A stretch of 13,704 nt of DNA, from the NCBI GenBank assembly GCA_903922325.1, contig CAIXTG010000091.1, forward strand, positions 1 to 13,704, given 5' to 3'. The notes beneath the pieces were generated by a model that did not search any database, was not told where the DNA came from, and was given only the letters and a program-made list of their open reading frames with translations. The translations under genes and the position numbers were made by a program. This document shows positions 1-6,667 of the stretch, one piece after another (within the stretch, counting starts at the first letter, position 1; the number at the start of each line of letters is the position of its first letter). The DNA is from an uncultured Actinomycetes bacterium. Its GTDB lineage: Bacteria; Actinomycetota; Actinomycetes; Nanopelagicales; Nanopelagicaceae.

Positions 1-448
1 CGATTCCGAAATGGTCTAGCTTTCGTTTAGTAAGTGATCCCAAGCCACTTCCTGCCACGTCTGACCACAAGGTTCCATTCGAAACCTGATCACTTAATGC
101 AAAAGGAAAAATTTTTACACGGGAATCGCCAATAAATTTCTCTTGAAGCATAGTGCGTGCTTTTGTACTTGGTTCAAATGCAAATATTTGAGCTTTGGGG
201 TTCAACTCAATAACAGCCTCAGAATATTTTCCAATATTGGCACCTACATCAAGTACGATTGGATTCTCTATACCTCGCAGAGCCAAAAAATCTAGAGCCA
301 TTTTTGCTTCGATGTAAAAACTCTCCGTGCCTGATCCTTTCCCCTGCATATGCTTAAGATCTAGCTCTAGGATCCCTGGGAGTTTAGGATTTAACTTAGC
401 AATAAGAAAAACTACTTTACGAATTGTCTTTAAAATCAAACTCTTCAA
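1..448 (-). CDS. FkbM family SAM-dependent methyltransferase (partial, C-terminus off left edge)
   Basis: About 149 residues are visible from a TTG start at 448-446; the reading frame runs off the left edge without a stop. The SAM-binding core is clear near residues 59-85: VLDVGANIGKYSEAV (motif I, the glycine-rich loop) followed by IFAFEPS, the acidic end of strand beta 2. Downstream the pattern continues with SDQVSNGTLW and GSGLGSLT, as in FkbM proteins, which O-methylate sugars or polyketide-like acceptors. The TTG start is supported by GAAAGG nine bases upstream; the next start candidates lack such a site. Given the WecA-like transferase and polymerase-like membrane protein upstream, methylation of a surface glycan is a reasonable inference, but the acceptor cannot be read from sequence. 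The family is fairly certain; the exact substrate is unknown. Confidence 0.85.
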   Translation of the reverse strand, partial: MKSLILKTIRKVVFLIAKLNPKLPGILELDLKHMQGKGSGTESFYIEAKMALDFLALRGIENPIVLDVGANIGKYSEAVIELNPKAQIFAFEPSTKARTMLQEKFIGDSRVKIFPFALSDQVSNGTLWSDVAGSGLGSLTKRKLDHFGI

Positions 449-454
449 GTTAGA

Positions 455-529
455 CTACCTTTCAATTTTTATGAAATGTTTAGTACCATCAAATATACCC
501 TCAAAGTTAAAATTCATATGAGAACACAT
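455..529 (-). other. 24-codon small ORF directly upstream of, and in phase with, the FkbM gene
   Basis: An ATG at 529-527 opens a 24-codon frame (starts MCSHMNFNFEG, ends HFIKIER) that closes with TAG at 457-455. It is preceded by AAAGGAGAG about 11 bases upstream of the ATG. Three codons after the TAG, in the same phase, comes the TTG start of the methyltransferase. It could be a leader peptide coupling translation to the methyltransferase, an N-terminal extension cut off by a nonsense mutation, or chance. An in-frame TAA lies a few codons above the ATG, so it is not the tail of a longer gene. Nothing in the peptide is recognised. Confidence 0.3.
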
Positions 530-624
530 GATATTTTGCTCTCCTTTTGCATATTAAGTAAAACGGTGTATTTAAATTTACACATCACCAATTCGATTCT
601 AGCTCTAGTCACATTAGGTCTCAG

Positions 625-915
625 TTAAAGAAGTTTTGGATCTCCACTTAACTCTTCTAATCGTTTAGCTAATTCAATTTTATCGCCCGTAACAATCAGC
701 CGCTTATCTCTAGCCAGTTCGCCATGAACGATTGTGAAATCTCTGGCTCTCAAATTAAAGGCTAAGGCTAATTCTTTAATAACTGCAGAGTTAGCTTTGC
801 CATCAACCGCTGGTGCTTGAACCGCAACAACTAAACGAGGTGGGTCGCCTGCAGTGCCACCAACCTTGTTTCGCGAAGCATTTGGTCTGACTCTGATTTC
901 TAACAAGAAAGACAA
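625..915 (-). CDS. DUF167 / YggU family protein
   Basis: This 96-residue protein matches the DUF167 (YggU) family over its whole length: VRPNASRNKVGG near residues 9-20, then the hallmark AVDGKANSAVIKELA at 36-50, and IVHGELARDKRLIV near 63-76. The family folds as a small alpha/beta domain whose biochemical role is not established; bacterial members often sit beside membrane or cell-envelope genes. The start is a TTG only three bases after the stop of the secreted protein gene upstream, so translation is probably coupled; no strong ribosome binding site is visible. The family is certain, the function unknown. Confidence 0.9.
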   Translation of the reverse strand: MSFLLEIRVRPNASRNKVGGTAGDPPRLVVAVQAPAVDGKANSAVIKELALAFNLRARDFTIVHGELARDKRLIVTGDKIELAKRLEELSGDPKLL

Positions 916-918
916 TTG

Positions 919-1779
919 TTAATCTACTTTCAAGAAGAATGCCTCTTCGGCACTACTCTCAGAGATAAAGAATAAGCATTCTTTAAGTTTAACTTCTTGA
1001 GAAATAGCACTATATACATTCAGAGTTATTGATTGGCCAACTTCTAATTCGATAACGCCTGGGATATCACCATCGACAATAAAGTCACCACCGAAATACT
1101 CGTCATCCTTAAATAATCCAAAGATTGCTGGTATCCAGGTTTCGGTTCCGTTATTTACAACAGTTATTACAATCTCAACAAATCTAGAAGTCGAATCAGC
1201 ATCTACTGCGCCACCAAAGTCACAACCATCATGAATCAATTCAGTTTTACAGACTAGTTCCGAAACTTTGTCTGTAACTTTGTTCACTTTAACTTTGATA
1301 CCGTTTTTAGTCAGGAAAGTATTGATCGGTTGCGGGTCATCAATTGTGCCGGTATGAAGTGGTGTAGTTGGCTCGACTTTTGGAGTCGGCGTTGCTGAGG
1401 TGCTTGGCGAAGGGCTAGGTGAAGCCGTTGGTGAAGGGCTAGGTGAAGCCGTTGGTTTAGGTGTTGGAGTATTTACTGGTGTTGGTGATGCTGAAACGGT
1501 TACAGATGGCGATGCTGAAGGAGTCGGAGTAGCTAAGGGTGTTGGTGATGGCGTAAGAGTTTTAGACGGCGAATGTGATGGCTTAGGAGCGGCTATGACC
1601 ACGCCTTTATTCCAAACCAGTTTCTTGCCAGATTTAATGCAGGTGAATTTCTTTTTTCCAACTATTTGAGTTGCTTTTATTTTAGTGCAAGACGCTCCTG
1701 CTTTAGCAGTGGCAGCCTGTGCTGATACGGGCATAAGCAACGCAGTTACCAGAAATCCCACTAGAGTCGTATTCCTCAT
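919..1779 (-). CDS. Secreted Pro/Ser/Thr-rich protein with C-terminal DUF4352-like domain
   Basis: The 286 residues fall into four parts. Residues 1-22 are a Sec signal peptide (hydrophobic LVGFLVTALLMPV, cleavage after AQA). Residues 29-58 form a short module with Cys31 and Cys47 and the pattern ASCTKIKATQIVGKKKFTCI ending in GKKLVWNKG, a motif I recognise from secreted actinobacterial proteins. Residues 65-140 are a low-complexity Pro-Ser-Thr linker. Residues 141-286 form a beta-rich domain resembling DUF4352 (immunoglobulin-like): NGIKVKVNKVTD, then FVEIVITVVNNGTETW, then LEVGQSITLNV. The linker suggests a wall-spanning stalk carrying the outer domain. There is no LPXTG signal, lipobox or C-terminal membrane segment, so how it stays at the cell is unknown. 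No clear ribosome binding site precedes the ATG. The secreted nature is sure; the domain name is moderately sure and the function unknown. Confidence 0.8.
   Translation of the reverse strand: MRNTTLVGFLVTALLMPVSAQAATAKAGASCTKIKATQIVGKKKFTCIKSGKKLVWNKGVVIAAPKPSHSPSKTLTPSPTPLATPTPSASPSVTVSASPTPVNTPTPKPTASPSPSPTASPSPSPSTSATPTPKVEPTTPLHTGTIDDPQPINTFLTKNGIKVKVNKVTDKVSELVCKTELIHDGCDFGGAVDADSTSRFVEIVITVVNNGTETWIPAIFGLFKDDEYFGGDFIVDGDIPGVIELEVGQSITLNVYSAISQEVKLKECLFFISESSAEEAFFLKVD
1409..1456 (-). repeat. Two perfect 24-bp tandem copies in the linker of the secreted protein
   Basis: A 24-base unit occurs at 1409-1432 and again, identical, at 1433-1456. On the coding strand it encodes the octapeptide PTASPSPS twice (residues 109-124). 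The identity at the nucleotide level points to a recent in-frame duplication; flanking linker codons are related but diverged. Copy-number changes would lengthen or shorten the stalk without a frameshift. Confidence 0.9.
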
Positions 1780-1809
1780 GTCGTAAAACTGGAACTTAGT
1801 AAACTAGAT

Positions 1810-3207
1810 CTAGATAAGTTCATGGGACTTCTTTCTTGATGCCCAGATAACCATGACCGGAATTAGCAATAATGAGCGGTGCCTTAACGCAGTACCAACG
1901 TTGATCTCAGTAAGTGCGCTTAACATTATGAATTCAAATACAAATATCACTGCTGTAGAGACGGCAATATCTAAGCTTTGGCGTCCCCTGATTAGCCCAT
2001 ATAGAATAACAAAGAAGATGGAGTACATAAACATCCACACAGGAGTCTCTACTGATTGAATATTTAGGAACAAACTTCCGTTATCTCTAAAAATAAATGG
2101 GATGAAAAGAAATCTTGCCGTTGACTGAAAAAATAATCTAGGGGCGGTAAATTTTGCAGGAGTGGAACTTAATTGCAATCTGTTTGTTTGTTCAGCATTA
2201 GAGCCTCGCACAACAAGAGAATTCTTAGAATTTGCTTCTAACTTTGCGGTTATTCCCAGGTCTTGAGCAATTTTGGATATAAGTGACTTGGAATTAGATT
2301 GGAGTTGTTTCACTAGTACATGAACAGTCATTCCTCTTGAAGCAACAATAACTTCTGAAGGCTCTTCACTTTCAGTGCCGGTTTCAGTGCCGGTTTCAGT
2401 GCCGGTTTCAGTGCCGGTTTCAGTGCCGGTTTCAGTATTCTTAGTTGGTACTTCAGAGACAGCAATTACTATCTGTGATTGCCCGCCCTCCTTTACAGCT
2501 TTTGCTAGCGGTGGGTTAATGAGAAGGGGTAAAATCGCCAAAATAACTAGAACTGCATGGGAAATTCTTGTTCTTCGATTTTGTATTGCATCAATCACTA
2601 CAGAAATTATCAAAGCAATCATCATGATTACAAAAATGTAGGATTTTGTCTGGGAAAGACTTAGGAATGCAATAGCTAACAATAGATACCAATACCATTT
2701 TGGCTCGATTCTAATTCTGGTAAGGGTGAAAAGAATAAATGAAATCGAAAGATAGAGGAAACTTTCACGCAAGCCTATCGATGACCATAGAAAAACAGTT
2801 GGAATGAATGAAATTGAAAGAAGGCCTAGACGGAAAATTCTGTCATCTCGATTATTGTCTCTAGCTATTTTTATAATAAGATATGTAGCAAGAGTTGAGC
2901 ACCCAATTGATAAGAATCTGATGGCATATAGATCAGTAAAGCCAAGAAAAGTAAGTATTTTTGCTGGAAAGTAAATTACTTGGAGCCAAGGCTTCCAGGC
3001 CATTTGGAATCCCACGTCGCTAAAATTAGTGCCAGGCGAGTAAAGCCTGCCAAACATGTCTCGATAAACCTCCTCATCTACAGCAAGTGCTGTGATGTTT
3101 CCAAGCAGAAGCGAGAAAGTTACATGTAACCCAATGTAGGCAGTGAAGAAATAGTGATAGAAATTAAGGTCAGAAAACTTAAAGTTTCGTAAGTTTACTA
3201 ACCGCAT
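1810..3207 (-). CDS. Multi-spanning membrane protein, possible EpsG/Wzy-like polysaccharide polymerase
   Basis: The protein has about ten hydrophobic segments (roughly residues 22-44, 98-116, 128-147, 150-166, 173-188, 189-209, 219-233, 391-408, 416-434, 446-458, numbered from a TTG two codons upstream). A hydrophilic loop of about 150 residues (234-388) interrupts them. Features recalling EpsG/Wzy polymerases are an acidic DEEVYRDMF stretch after the first helix, WSSIGLRESFLYLS in the middle, and NVGTALRHRSLLLIPV before the last helix. These are suggestive only; a GT39-like or unknown membrane transferase is possible. Its position after a WecA-like lipid-glycan initiator supports surface polysaccharide assembly. 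The start may be ATG at 3207 or TTG at 3213, which abuts the DUF5302 stop; neither has a good ribosome binding site. The large loop carries the TETG repeat described separately. Confidence 0.6.
   Translation of the reverse strand: MRLVNLRNFKFSDLNFYHYFFTAYIGLHVTFSLLLGNITALAVDEEVYRDMFGRLYSPGTNFSDVGFQMAWKPWLQVIYFPAKILTFLGFTDLYAIRFLSIGCSTLATYLIIKIARDNNRDDRIFRLGLLSISFIPTVFLWSSIGLRESFLYLSISFILFTLTRIRIEPKWYWYLLLAIAFLSLSQTKSYIFVIMMIALIISVVIDAIQNRRTRISHAVLVILAILPLLINPPLAKAVKEGGQSQIVIAVSEVPTKNTETGTETGTETGTETGTETGTESEEPSEVIVASRGMTVHVLVKQLQSNSKSLISKIAQDLGITAKLEANSKNSLVVRGSNAEQTNRLQLSSTPAKFTAPRLFFQSTARFLFIPFIFRDNGSLFLNIQSVETPVWMFMYSIFFVILYGLIRGRQSLDIAVSTAVIFVFEFIMLSALTEINVGTALRHRSLLLIPVMVIWASRKKSHELI
2371..2436 (-). 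repeat. Perfect 12-bp tandem repeat, 5.5 copies, encoding (TETG)n
   Basis: The unit ttcagtgccggt (plus strand) is repeated five times without a mismatch from 2371 to 2430, plus a half copy to 2436. It encodes about 23 residues of alternating Thr-Glu-Thr-Gly (residues about 259-281) in the large loop of the membrane protein. Because the unit is a multiple of three, slippage changes loop length by four residues and never breaks the frame. Perfect identity at wobble positions shows the expansion is recent or kept homogeneous. Confidence 0.95.
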
Positions 3208-3213
3208 CAGCAA

Positions 3214-3408
3214 TTAACCAGCAGAGCCTGAAGGGCCAGATTTGCGCTGGAAACGCGCTGCAGGACCTCCGGTTTGTGAACCAGAAACCTTTGAACCTGA
3301 AGAAGTTCCGCCGCCTGGTAATGAAGAGTTCTTATTCTTCTTCTTTTCAAGTGCAGCTAGAAACTTTGCGCGAGCATCATCGGCTGGAGAATTATCTTTT
3401 TCGCTCAT
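3214..3408 (-). CDS. DUF5302 family small protein
   Basis: This 64-residue soluble, charged protein matches the actinobacterial DUF5302 pattern: DDARAKFLAALEKKK near residues 10-24, a Gly/Ser-rich middle containing SGSKVSG, and a basic ARFQRKSG near the C-terminus. The family is small, probably largely disordered, and has no known function. Relatives end near the RKSG motif; this one adds a short PSGSAG tail. The gene lies 12 bases after the stop of the WecA-like gene and its own stop abuts or nearly overlaps the start of the membrane protein, so it is probably co-transcribed with both. Confidence 0.8.
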   Translation of the reverse strand: MSEKDNSPADDARAKFLAALEKKKNKNSSLPGGGTSSGSKVSGSQTGGPAARFQRKSGPSGSAG

Positions 3409-3420
3409 GTGCTTAGGTTA

Positions 3421-4464
3421 CTACTTATCCGTTGCTGGGATTCGTAGAAAGATGATTAACATCGATAACCAAATTGCTGCAGTTGCAATAATCACTGGAA
3501 TTGCGTGATCAAAAGTCACACAACAGGCGAGATAGGCAACGGAACCAAAGGCTGCCGCCATGCCCCATAAGACATAAGCCGTTGCTTTTCGGCCTAGGCC
3601 TTTGCGCATCATGCGGTGTGAAAGGTGGTCGCGGCCGCCCGTGAAGGGTGAAATGCCTCTGGAAATGCGAGAAATAACCACTGTGGTTGTATCCAGAATA
3701 GGCACCGCCATCAACAGCAGTGGAATTGCAAGTGCCCTTGATTGAGGGCCAACTTCTGGGTCGAGCCGAATGGTTAACACCGCGATGATGATGCCAAGAA
3801 ACAAGGCGCCGGCATCCCCCATATAGATTTTAGCTGGTGATTTATTCCAGATTAAGAAACCAAGAGTTGCACCTGCTGTCACGATCGCAAGAGCGCTGAT
3901 GAGTGACTGACCATGATCGAAGGCAATTGCGAACAAGAAGATCGAAATAACTGCGACAGTTCCTGAAGCGCCACCATCTAGGTTGTCAAAGAAGTTAATT
4001 GAATTACAAATACCAACTACCCAAATAATCGTGATCGCATAATCGAGAATCTGATTATTGAAAGCTTGGCCTAAGGTGCCATTTTGGATTAAGTAAATTG
4101 CAACTGCGATACCAGCAATTGTTTGAGCAACTAATCGTGGCCATGGCTCTAACCCTTTTAGGTCGTCATAGAGACCCATGGCAGAGATGAGAATTGCCGG
4201 TAATAAAACTGAGAGTGCTTTTGTAAAAGTTTCAGTTGAAAAATCTGAATAGAGAAGAGCTGCAAATGAAGCAACAGTGATGCCGATTGAAATGCCAACG
4301 CCACCTAAATAGGGCACTGGCTCTTTCTGGGTTTTGCGTTCAAGGTTTGGGCTATCTACCGCGCCAATCTTTAGCGCGATCTTGCGCATGACTGGGGTAA
4401 GCCCGCCTACAAAAAGAAAAGTCGCTAACCCCAAAATCAAAAACTGGGTTAGCGAGAAGTTCAT
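3421..4464 (-). CDS. WecA/TagO-like undecaprenyl-phosphate sugar-1-phosphate transferase (GT4, MraY superfamily)
   Basis: The 347-residue integral membrane protein carries the family's landmarks in order. They are RKTQKEPVPYLGGVGI (43-58), the Mg-binding acidic pair in LYDDLKG (D100-D101), NSINFFDNLDGGASG (154-168, equivalent to the N-x-x-D-G-x-D-G motif), MGDAGALFLG (215-224), and the cytoplasmic GGRDHLSHRMM (276-286), which stands where WecA has its His-rich loop. Such enzymes move a UDP-activated amino sugar 1-phosphate onto undecaprenyl phosphate at the inner membrane face, starting teichoic acid, arabinogalactan linker or polysaccharide synthesis. The NLDGGA variant of DGLDGLA is slightly unusual but keeps both aspartates. 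Length is normal. It follows bldC by 23 bases, and the downstream membrane protein fits the pathway. The ATG start is preceded by a small hairpin listed separately. Confidence 0.88.
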   Translation of the reverse strand: MNFSLTQFLILGLATFLFVGGLTPVMRKIALKIGAVDSPNLERKTQKEPVPYLGGVGISIGITVASFAALLYSDFSTETFTKALSVLLPAILISAMGLYDDLKGLEPWPRLVAQTIAGIAVAIYLIQNGTLGQAFNNQILDYAITIIWVVGICNSINFFDNLDGGASGTVAVISIFLFAIAFDHGQSLISALAIVTAGATLGFLIWNKSPAKIYMGDAGALFLGIIIAVLTIRLDPEVGPQSRALAIPLLLMAVPILDTTTVVISRISRGISPFTGGRDHLSHRMMRKGLGRKATAYVLWGMAAAFGSVAYLACCVTFDHAIPVIIATAAIWLSMLIIFLRIPATDK

Positions 4465-4479
4465 AGGAAGTGATCCTAT
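4463..4479 (-). promoter_or_regulatory. Small hairpin over the ribosome binding region of the WecA-like gene
   Basis: On the coding strand ATAGGA and TCCTAT form a perfect 6-bp stem with the 5-base loop TCACT. The stem takes in the only Shine-Dalgarno-like AGGA and the first two bases of the ATG. It could lower initiation or couple it to translation of bldC ending 23 bases upstream. It is short enough to be chance. Confidence 0.3.
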
Positions 4480-4487
4480 GCGTTGGG

Positions 4488-4685
4488 TTAGCCTTGAGTG
4501 TTTAAGTGACTCTTTAATAACTCGCGAACTTCAGATTCGCGATAGCGACGATGTCCACCTAGGGTGCGAATTGAAGTTAACTTGCCGGCTTTTGCCCAGC
4601 GAGTAACTGTCTTTGGGTCAACGCGAAATAAAGATGCAACCTCTGATGGTGTTAATAGGACTTCGGCATCGGTTAGTCGAGTCAT
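4488..4685 (-). CDS. bldC: BldC-type MerR-like DNA-binding protein
   Basis: The 65-residue protein is a single winged-helix domain nearly identical in its core to Streptomyces BldC: LLTPSEVASLFRVDPKTV (residues 10-27), WAKAGKLTSI (30-39) and RTLGGHRRYRESEV (40-53). BldC proteins lack the MerR effector domain and bind AT-rich direct repeats head to tail as asymmetric oligomers. In Streptomyces BldC controls development; in a unicellular plankton bacterium its targets are unknown. The frame extends 15 codons further upstream, but ATG at 4685 is chosen because GGGGAGAG stands five bases before it and the protein then begins MTRLTDAEVLL, close to the Streptomyces N-terminus. It is the first gene of the left-hand block and is separated from the transporter genes by 136 bases. 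Confidence 0.93.
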   Translation of the reverse strand: MTRLTDAEVLLTPSEVASLFRVDPKTVTRWAKAGKLTSIRTLGGHRRYRESEVRELLKSHLNTQG

Positions 4686-4742
4686 TGGTTCTCTCCCCGC
4701 ACAATGGTCAAAACGATGTCCGTTTCGCACCTTTAGGGGTGA

Positions 4743-4772
4743 AGTATCCGTCTATCACTGTTCCAAAAGCAA
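4743..4772 (-). promoter_or_regulatory. Candidate promoter for bldC
   Basis: On the minus strand TTGCTT (4772-4767) and GATACT (4748-4743) are spaced by 18 bases, about 57 bases upstream of the bldC ATG. They are reasonable but imperfect -35 and -10 elements. The 136-base gap between the permease gene and bldC, with no U-rich terminator hairpin visible, is the logical place for this promoter. Confidence 0.3.
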
Positions 4773-4821
4773 TACTTTTCTATAAAAATCTCACCCGTTG
4801 GGGTTAGAAATTGAGCGTGGA

Positions 4822-5697
4822 TTAGCTCTTTATACCTGTCATCGTGATGCCTCTAATGAAGTGCCGCTGGGCCATGATGAAAACAATCATCACCGGAATC
4901 ACGCTTAGTGAGGTCGCTGCCAGTTGCACGTTAAAGATTGGGGCGCCGTAGGTATCGGTGAACTGCGGCAAAACCACAGGCAGCGTGTATTTGTTTGGTT
5001 CGGTTAGAAAGACCAACGGTTCAAGGAATAAATTCCAAGAATATAAGAAAGAGATAATTGCCAGAGACGCCAGAGCAGGGCCAGAAAGTGGAAGTGCGAT
5101 TTTTGTGAACACTCTCCATCTAGAGAGGCCATCAATTTCAGCAGCTTCTTCTAGCTCGGCTGGGAAATCAAGGAAGAACTGGCGCATTAAGAAGAGTCCA
5201 ACTACAGCATGGGCACCAAAAGCTGGAATCAAGATAATTGGAAAGAATGAATCAGATAAACCAGATTTAACCATCAATCGAAAAATCGGAATCAAAGTTA
5301 CTTCAGCTGGCATTAGTAAAGCAGAAAGCAAAACAACGAAGAGCTTGCTGCGCCACTTAAAACTAATTCTGGCAAAGGCATAGCCGCCCATAGTTGAAAT
5401 TGTTACCGAGATTATTGTTACCAAAATCGCGATAAACATTGAGTTCCAGTATTGCCGCAAGAAAGGCTGTAGTCGGAAAACTTCGGCGTAATTCGAAATT
5501 TGAAAATCATTAGGGATCAAACTTGCTGGGAAAACAAAAACTTCTTCAATTGGTTTAAGTGAAGCTGTGAACATCCACCAAGTTGGAAATATAAATGGAA
5601 TCGAGATGACAAGTAAGAGTGAGTAGATGCCGAAGAGGCGCCACCCAGTTAGTTTTGAGTTACGTCGTGCATATCGCTTATTAGTTTTAGACCTCAC
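4822..5697 (-). CDS. Carbohydrate ABC transporter permease (MalG/UgpE type)
   Basis: About 291 residues with six membrane segments. Key landmarks are PTWWMFTASLKP (38-49), NSMFIAILVTIIS after it, and the EAA loop ELEEAAEIDGLSRWRVFTKI (181-200), which contacts the ABC ATPase. The C-terminus FIRGITMTGIKS matches the family's usual ending. It pairs with the MalF/UgpA-type permease directly upstream to form the membrane pore of a CUT1 sugar importer. The frame could begin at an ATG at 5733, but GTG at 5697 is preferred because it gives a normal N-terminus and an 11-base overlap with the previous stop, typical of coupled permease genes. No ATPase gene follows; the next gene is bldC. Confidence 0.9.
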   Translation of the reverse strand: MRSKTNKRYARRNSKLTGWRLFGIYSLLLVISIPFIFPTWWMFTASLKPIEEVFVFPASLIPNDFQISNYAEVFRLQPFLRQYWNSMFIAILVTIISVTISTMGGYAFARISFKWRSKLFVVLLSALLMPAEVTLIPIFRLMVKSGLSDSFFPIILIPAFGAHAVVGLFLMRQFFLDFPAELEEAAEIDGLSRWRVFTKIALPLSGPALASLAIISFLYSWNLFLEPLVFLTEPNKYTLPVVLPQFTDTYGAPIFNVQLAATSLSVIPVMIVFIMAQRHFIRGITMTGIKS

Positions 5698-6577
5698 GGA
5701 ACACCCACCGGGTTCTAATCTGCCACTGCGCAACGGTTAGTCCCATAACAAATACGAATAGACAAACAGCAAGTGCGCTGGCATAACCAAGATCAAAAAT
5801 CTGGAATGCATTGATAAAGATGTAATAAGAAAGCACGGTTGTGGAAAGCCCTGGACCGCCGCCAGTTAATAGCAGCACCTGGGCAAAGACCTGGAAAGCA
5901 CCGGCGATAGTAAGGATTGCGACTAAAAGAATGGTTGGGCTAATAAAGGGCATCGTTATTTTCTTAAACTGCTGCCAGCGGTTTGCGCCATCGATCTCAG
6001 ATGACTCATACATCTCTTCGGGCACCCCTTGCAGGGCAGCTAAGAAGAAAATCATATTCATGCCTAAGTTCTTAAATACTTGAACCATTACTACCGAAAT
6101 CATGGGCCAAGGGTTATCACGCAGCCAGTTCGGCCCGTCAACGCCTGCTAGTCCGATGAAATAATTAAATGGGCCATCATCTTGCAAGATGTATTTCCAA
6201 ACGATGGTCCAGGCAACTGTTGAAACGATAACTGGGGAGAAAAAAATAGCGCGAAAAGTTGTTCGGCCTCGGAAATGCAAATTCAAAAGGATGGCAAGAA
6301 ATAAAGCCAGTGCCATGTTTACTGGCACCAGAATGCAAGCAAAGATCAAAGTATTTTTAGCAACTTCTATTGCAGTTTCATCTTGGATTAAGCGCGTGTA
6401 ATTATCAGCGCCGATAAATGCGGCATCGCCGCTAAGTGGATTGTATGAAGTGAAGCTATCTCGAATAACACTTACTACTGGATAAAGAACTAGGAAAATG
6501 AATCCTAGAAGAACTGGTGCGGCCATAAACAAACCGGTGCGCCAGTGCCGCATCTCGTGCGACTTCTTCCGGTTCAA
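5687..6577 (-). CDS. Carbohydrate ABC transporter permease (MalF/UgpA type)
   Basis: The 296-residue inner-membrane permease has six predicted helices. Landmarks are FMAAPVLLGFIFLVLYPV (17-34), YNPLSGDAAFIGADNY (45-60), the EAA loop MYESSEIDGANRWQQFKKI (189-207) and LLLTGGGPGLSTTVLSYYI (235-253), which is diagnostic for CUT1 permeases. It would form a heterodimer with the downstream permease and receive substrate from the binding protein encoded just upstream. The start is TTG at 6577, backed by GGAGG four bases upstream; ATG at 6553 is the alternative. A strong hairpin lies between this gene and the binding-protein gene, which suggests lower expression of the permeases. Substrate cannot be told from sequence; sugar-like compounds are likely. 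Confidence 0.92.
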   Translation of the reverse strand: MNRKKSHEMRHWRTGLFMAAPVLLGFIFLVLYPVVSVIRDSFTSYNPLSGDAAFIGADNYTRLIQDETAIEVAKNTLIFACILVPVNMALALFLAILLNLHFRGRTTFRAIFFSPVIVSTVAWTIVWKYILQDDGPFNYFIGLAGVDGPNWLRDNPWPMISVVMVQVFKNLGMNMIFFLAALQGVPEEMYESSEIDGANRWQQFKKITMPFISPTILLVAILTIAGAFQVFAQVLLLTGGGPGLSTTVLSYYIFINAFQIFDLGYASALAVCLFVFVMGLTVAQWQIRTRWVFREV

Positions 6578-6617
6578 TGCGCCTCCAGTGTTATCAAGAA
6601 ATTACGATCTGATTGAG

Positions 6618-6657
6618 TGTAAGGCTGGGGTACCAATATTGATACCCCAGCCTTACA
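6618..6657 (-). terminator. Strong intercistronic hairpin between binding-protein and permease genes
   Basis: TGTAAGGCTGGGGTA (6618-6632) and TACCCCAGCCTTACA (6643-6657) form a perfect 15-bp stem around a 10-base loop that itself contains the palindrome CAATATTG. It starts about ten bases after the binding-protein stop. On the coding strand no U-tract follows, so it is not a classic intrinsic terminator. A 3'-end stabiliser or processing site that raises binding-protein mRNA over permease mRNA, as between malE and malF, is more likely. The structure is certain; the role is inferred. Confidence 0.75.
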
Positions 6658-6667
6658 ACTTCAGTTT

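Noticed and set aside
327..521. Plus-strand 64-codon open frame at the left edge
   Set aside because: It lies opposite the FkbM methyltransferase, whose SAM-binding motif is clear on the minus strand.
566..583. GTGTA/TACAC dyad upstream of the small ORF
   Set aside because: Only five paired bases with an AT-rich interior; too weak to call an operator or terminator.
1400..1669. Plus-strand Gly/Val-rich open frame
   Set aside because: Antisense image of the Pro/Ser/Thr linker of the secreted protein; low complexity only.
1804..1813. CTAGATCTAG palindrome at the stop of the membrane protein gene
   Set aside because: Short, AT-rich and isolated; no function suggested.
2375..2641. Plus-strand open frame encoding repeated valine-proline-serine (VPVS)
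   Set aside because: It is the antisense shadow of the TETG repeat inside the membrane protein gene, with no ribosome binding site or family resemblance.
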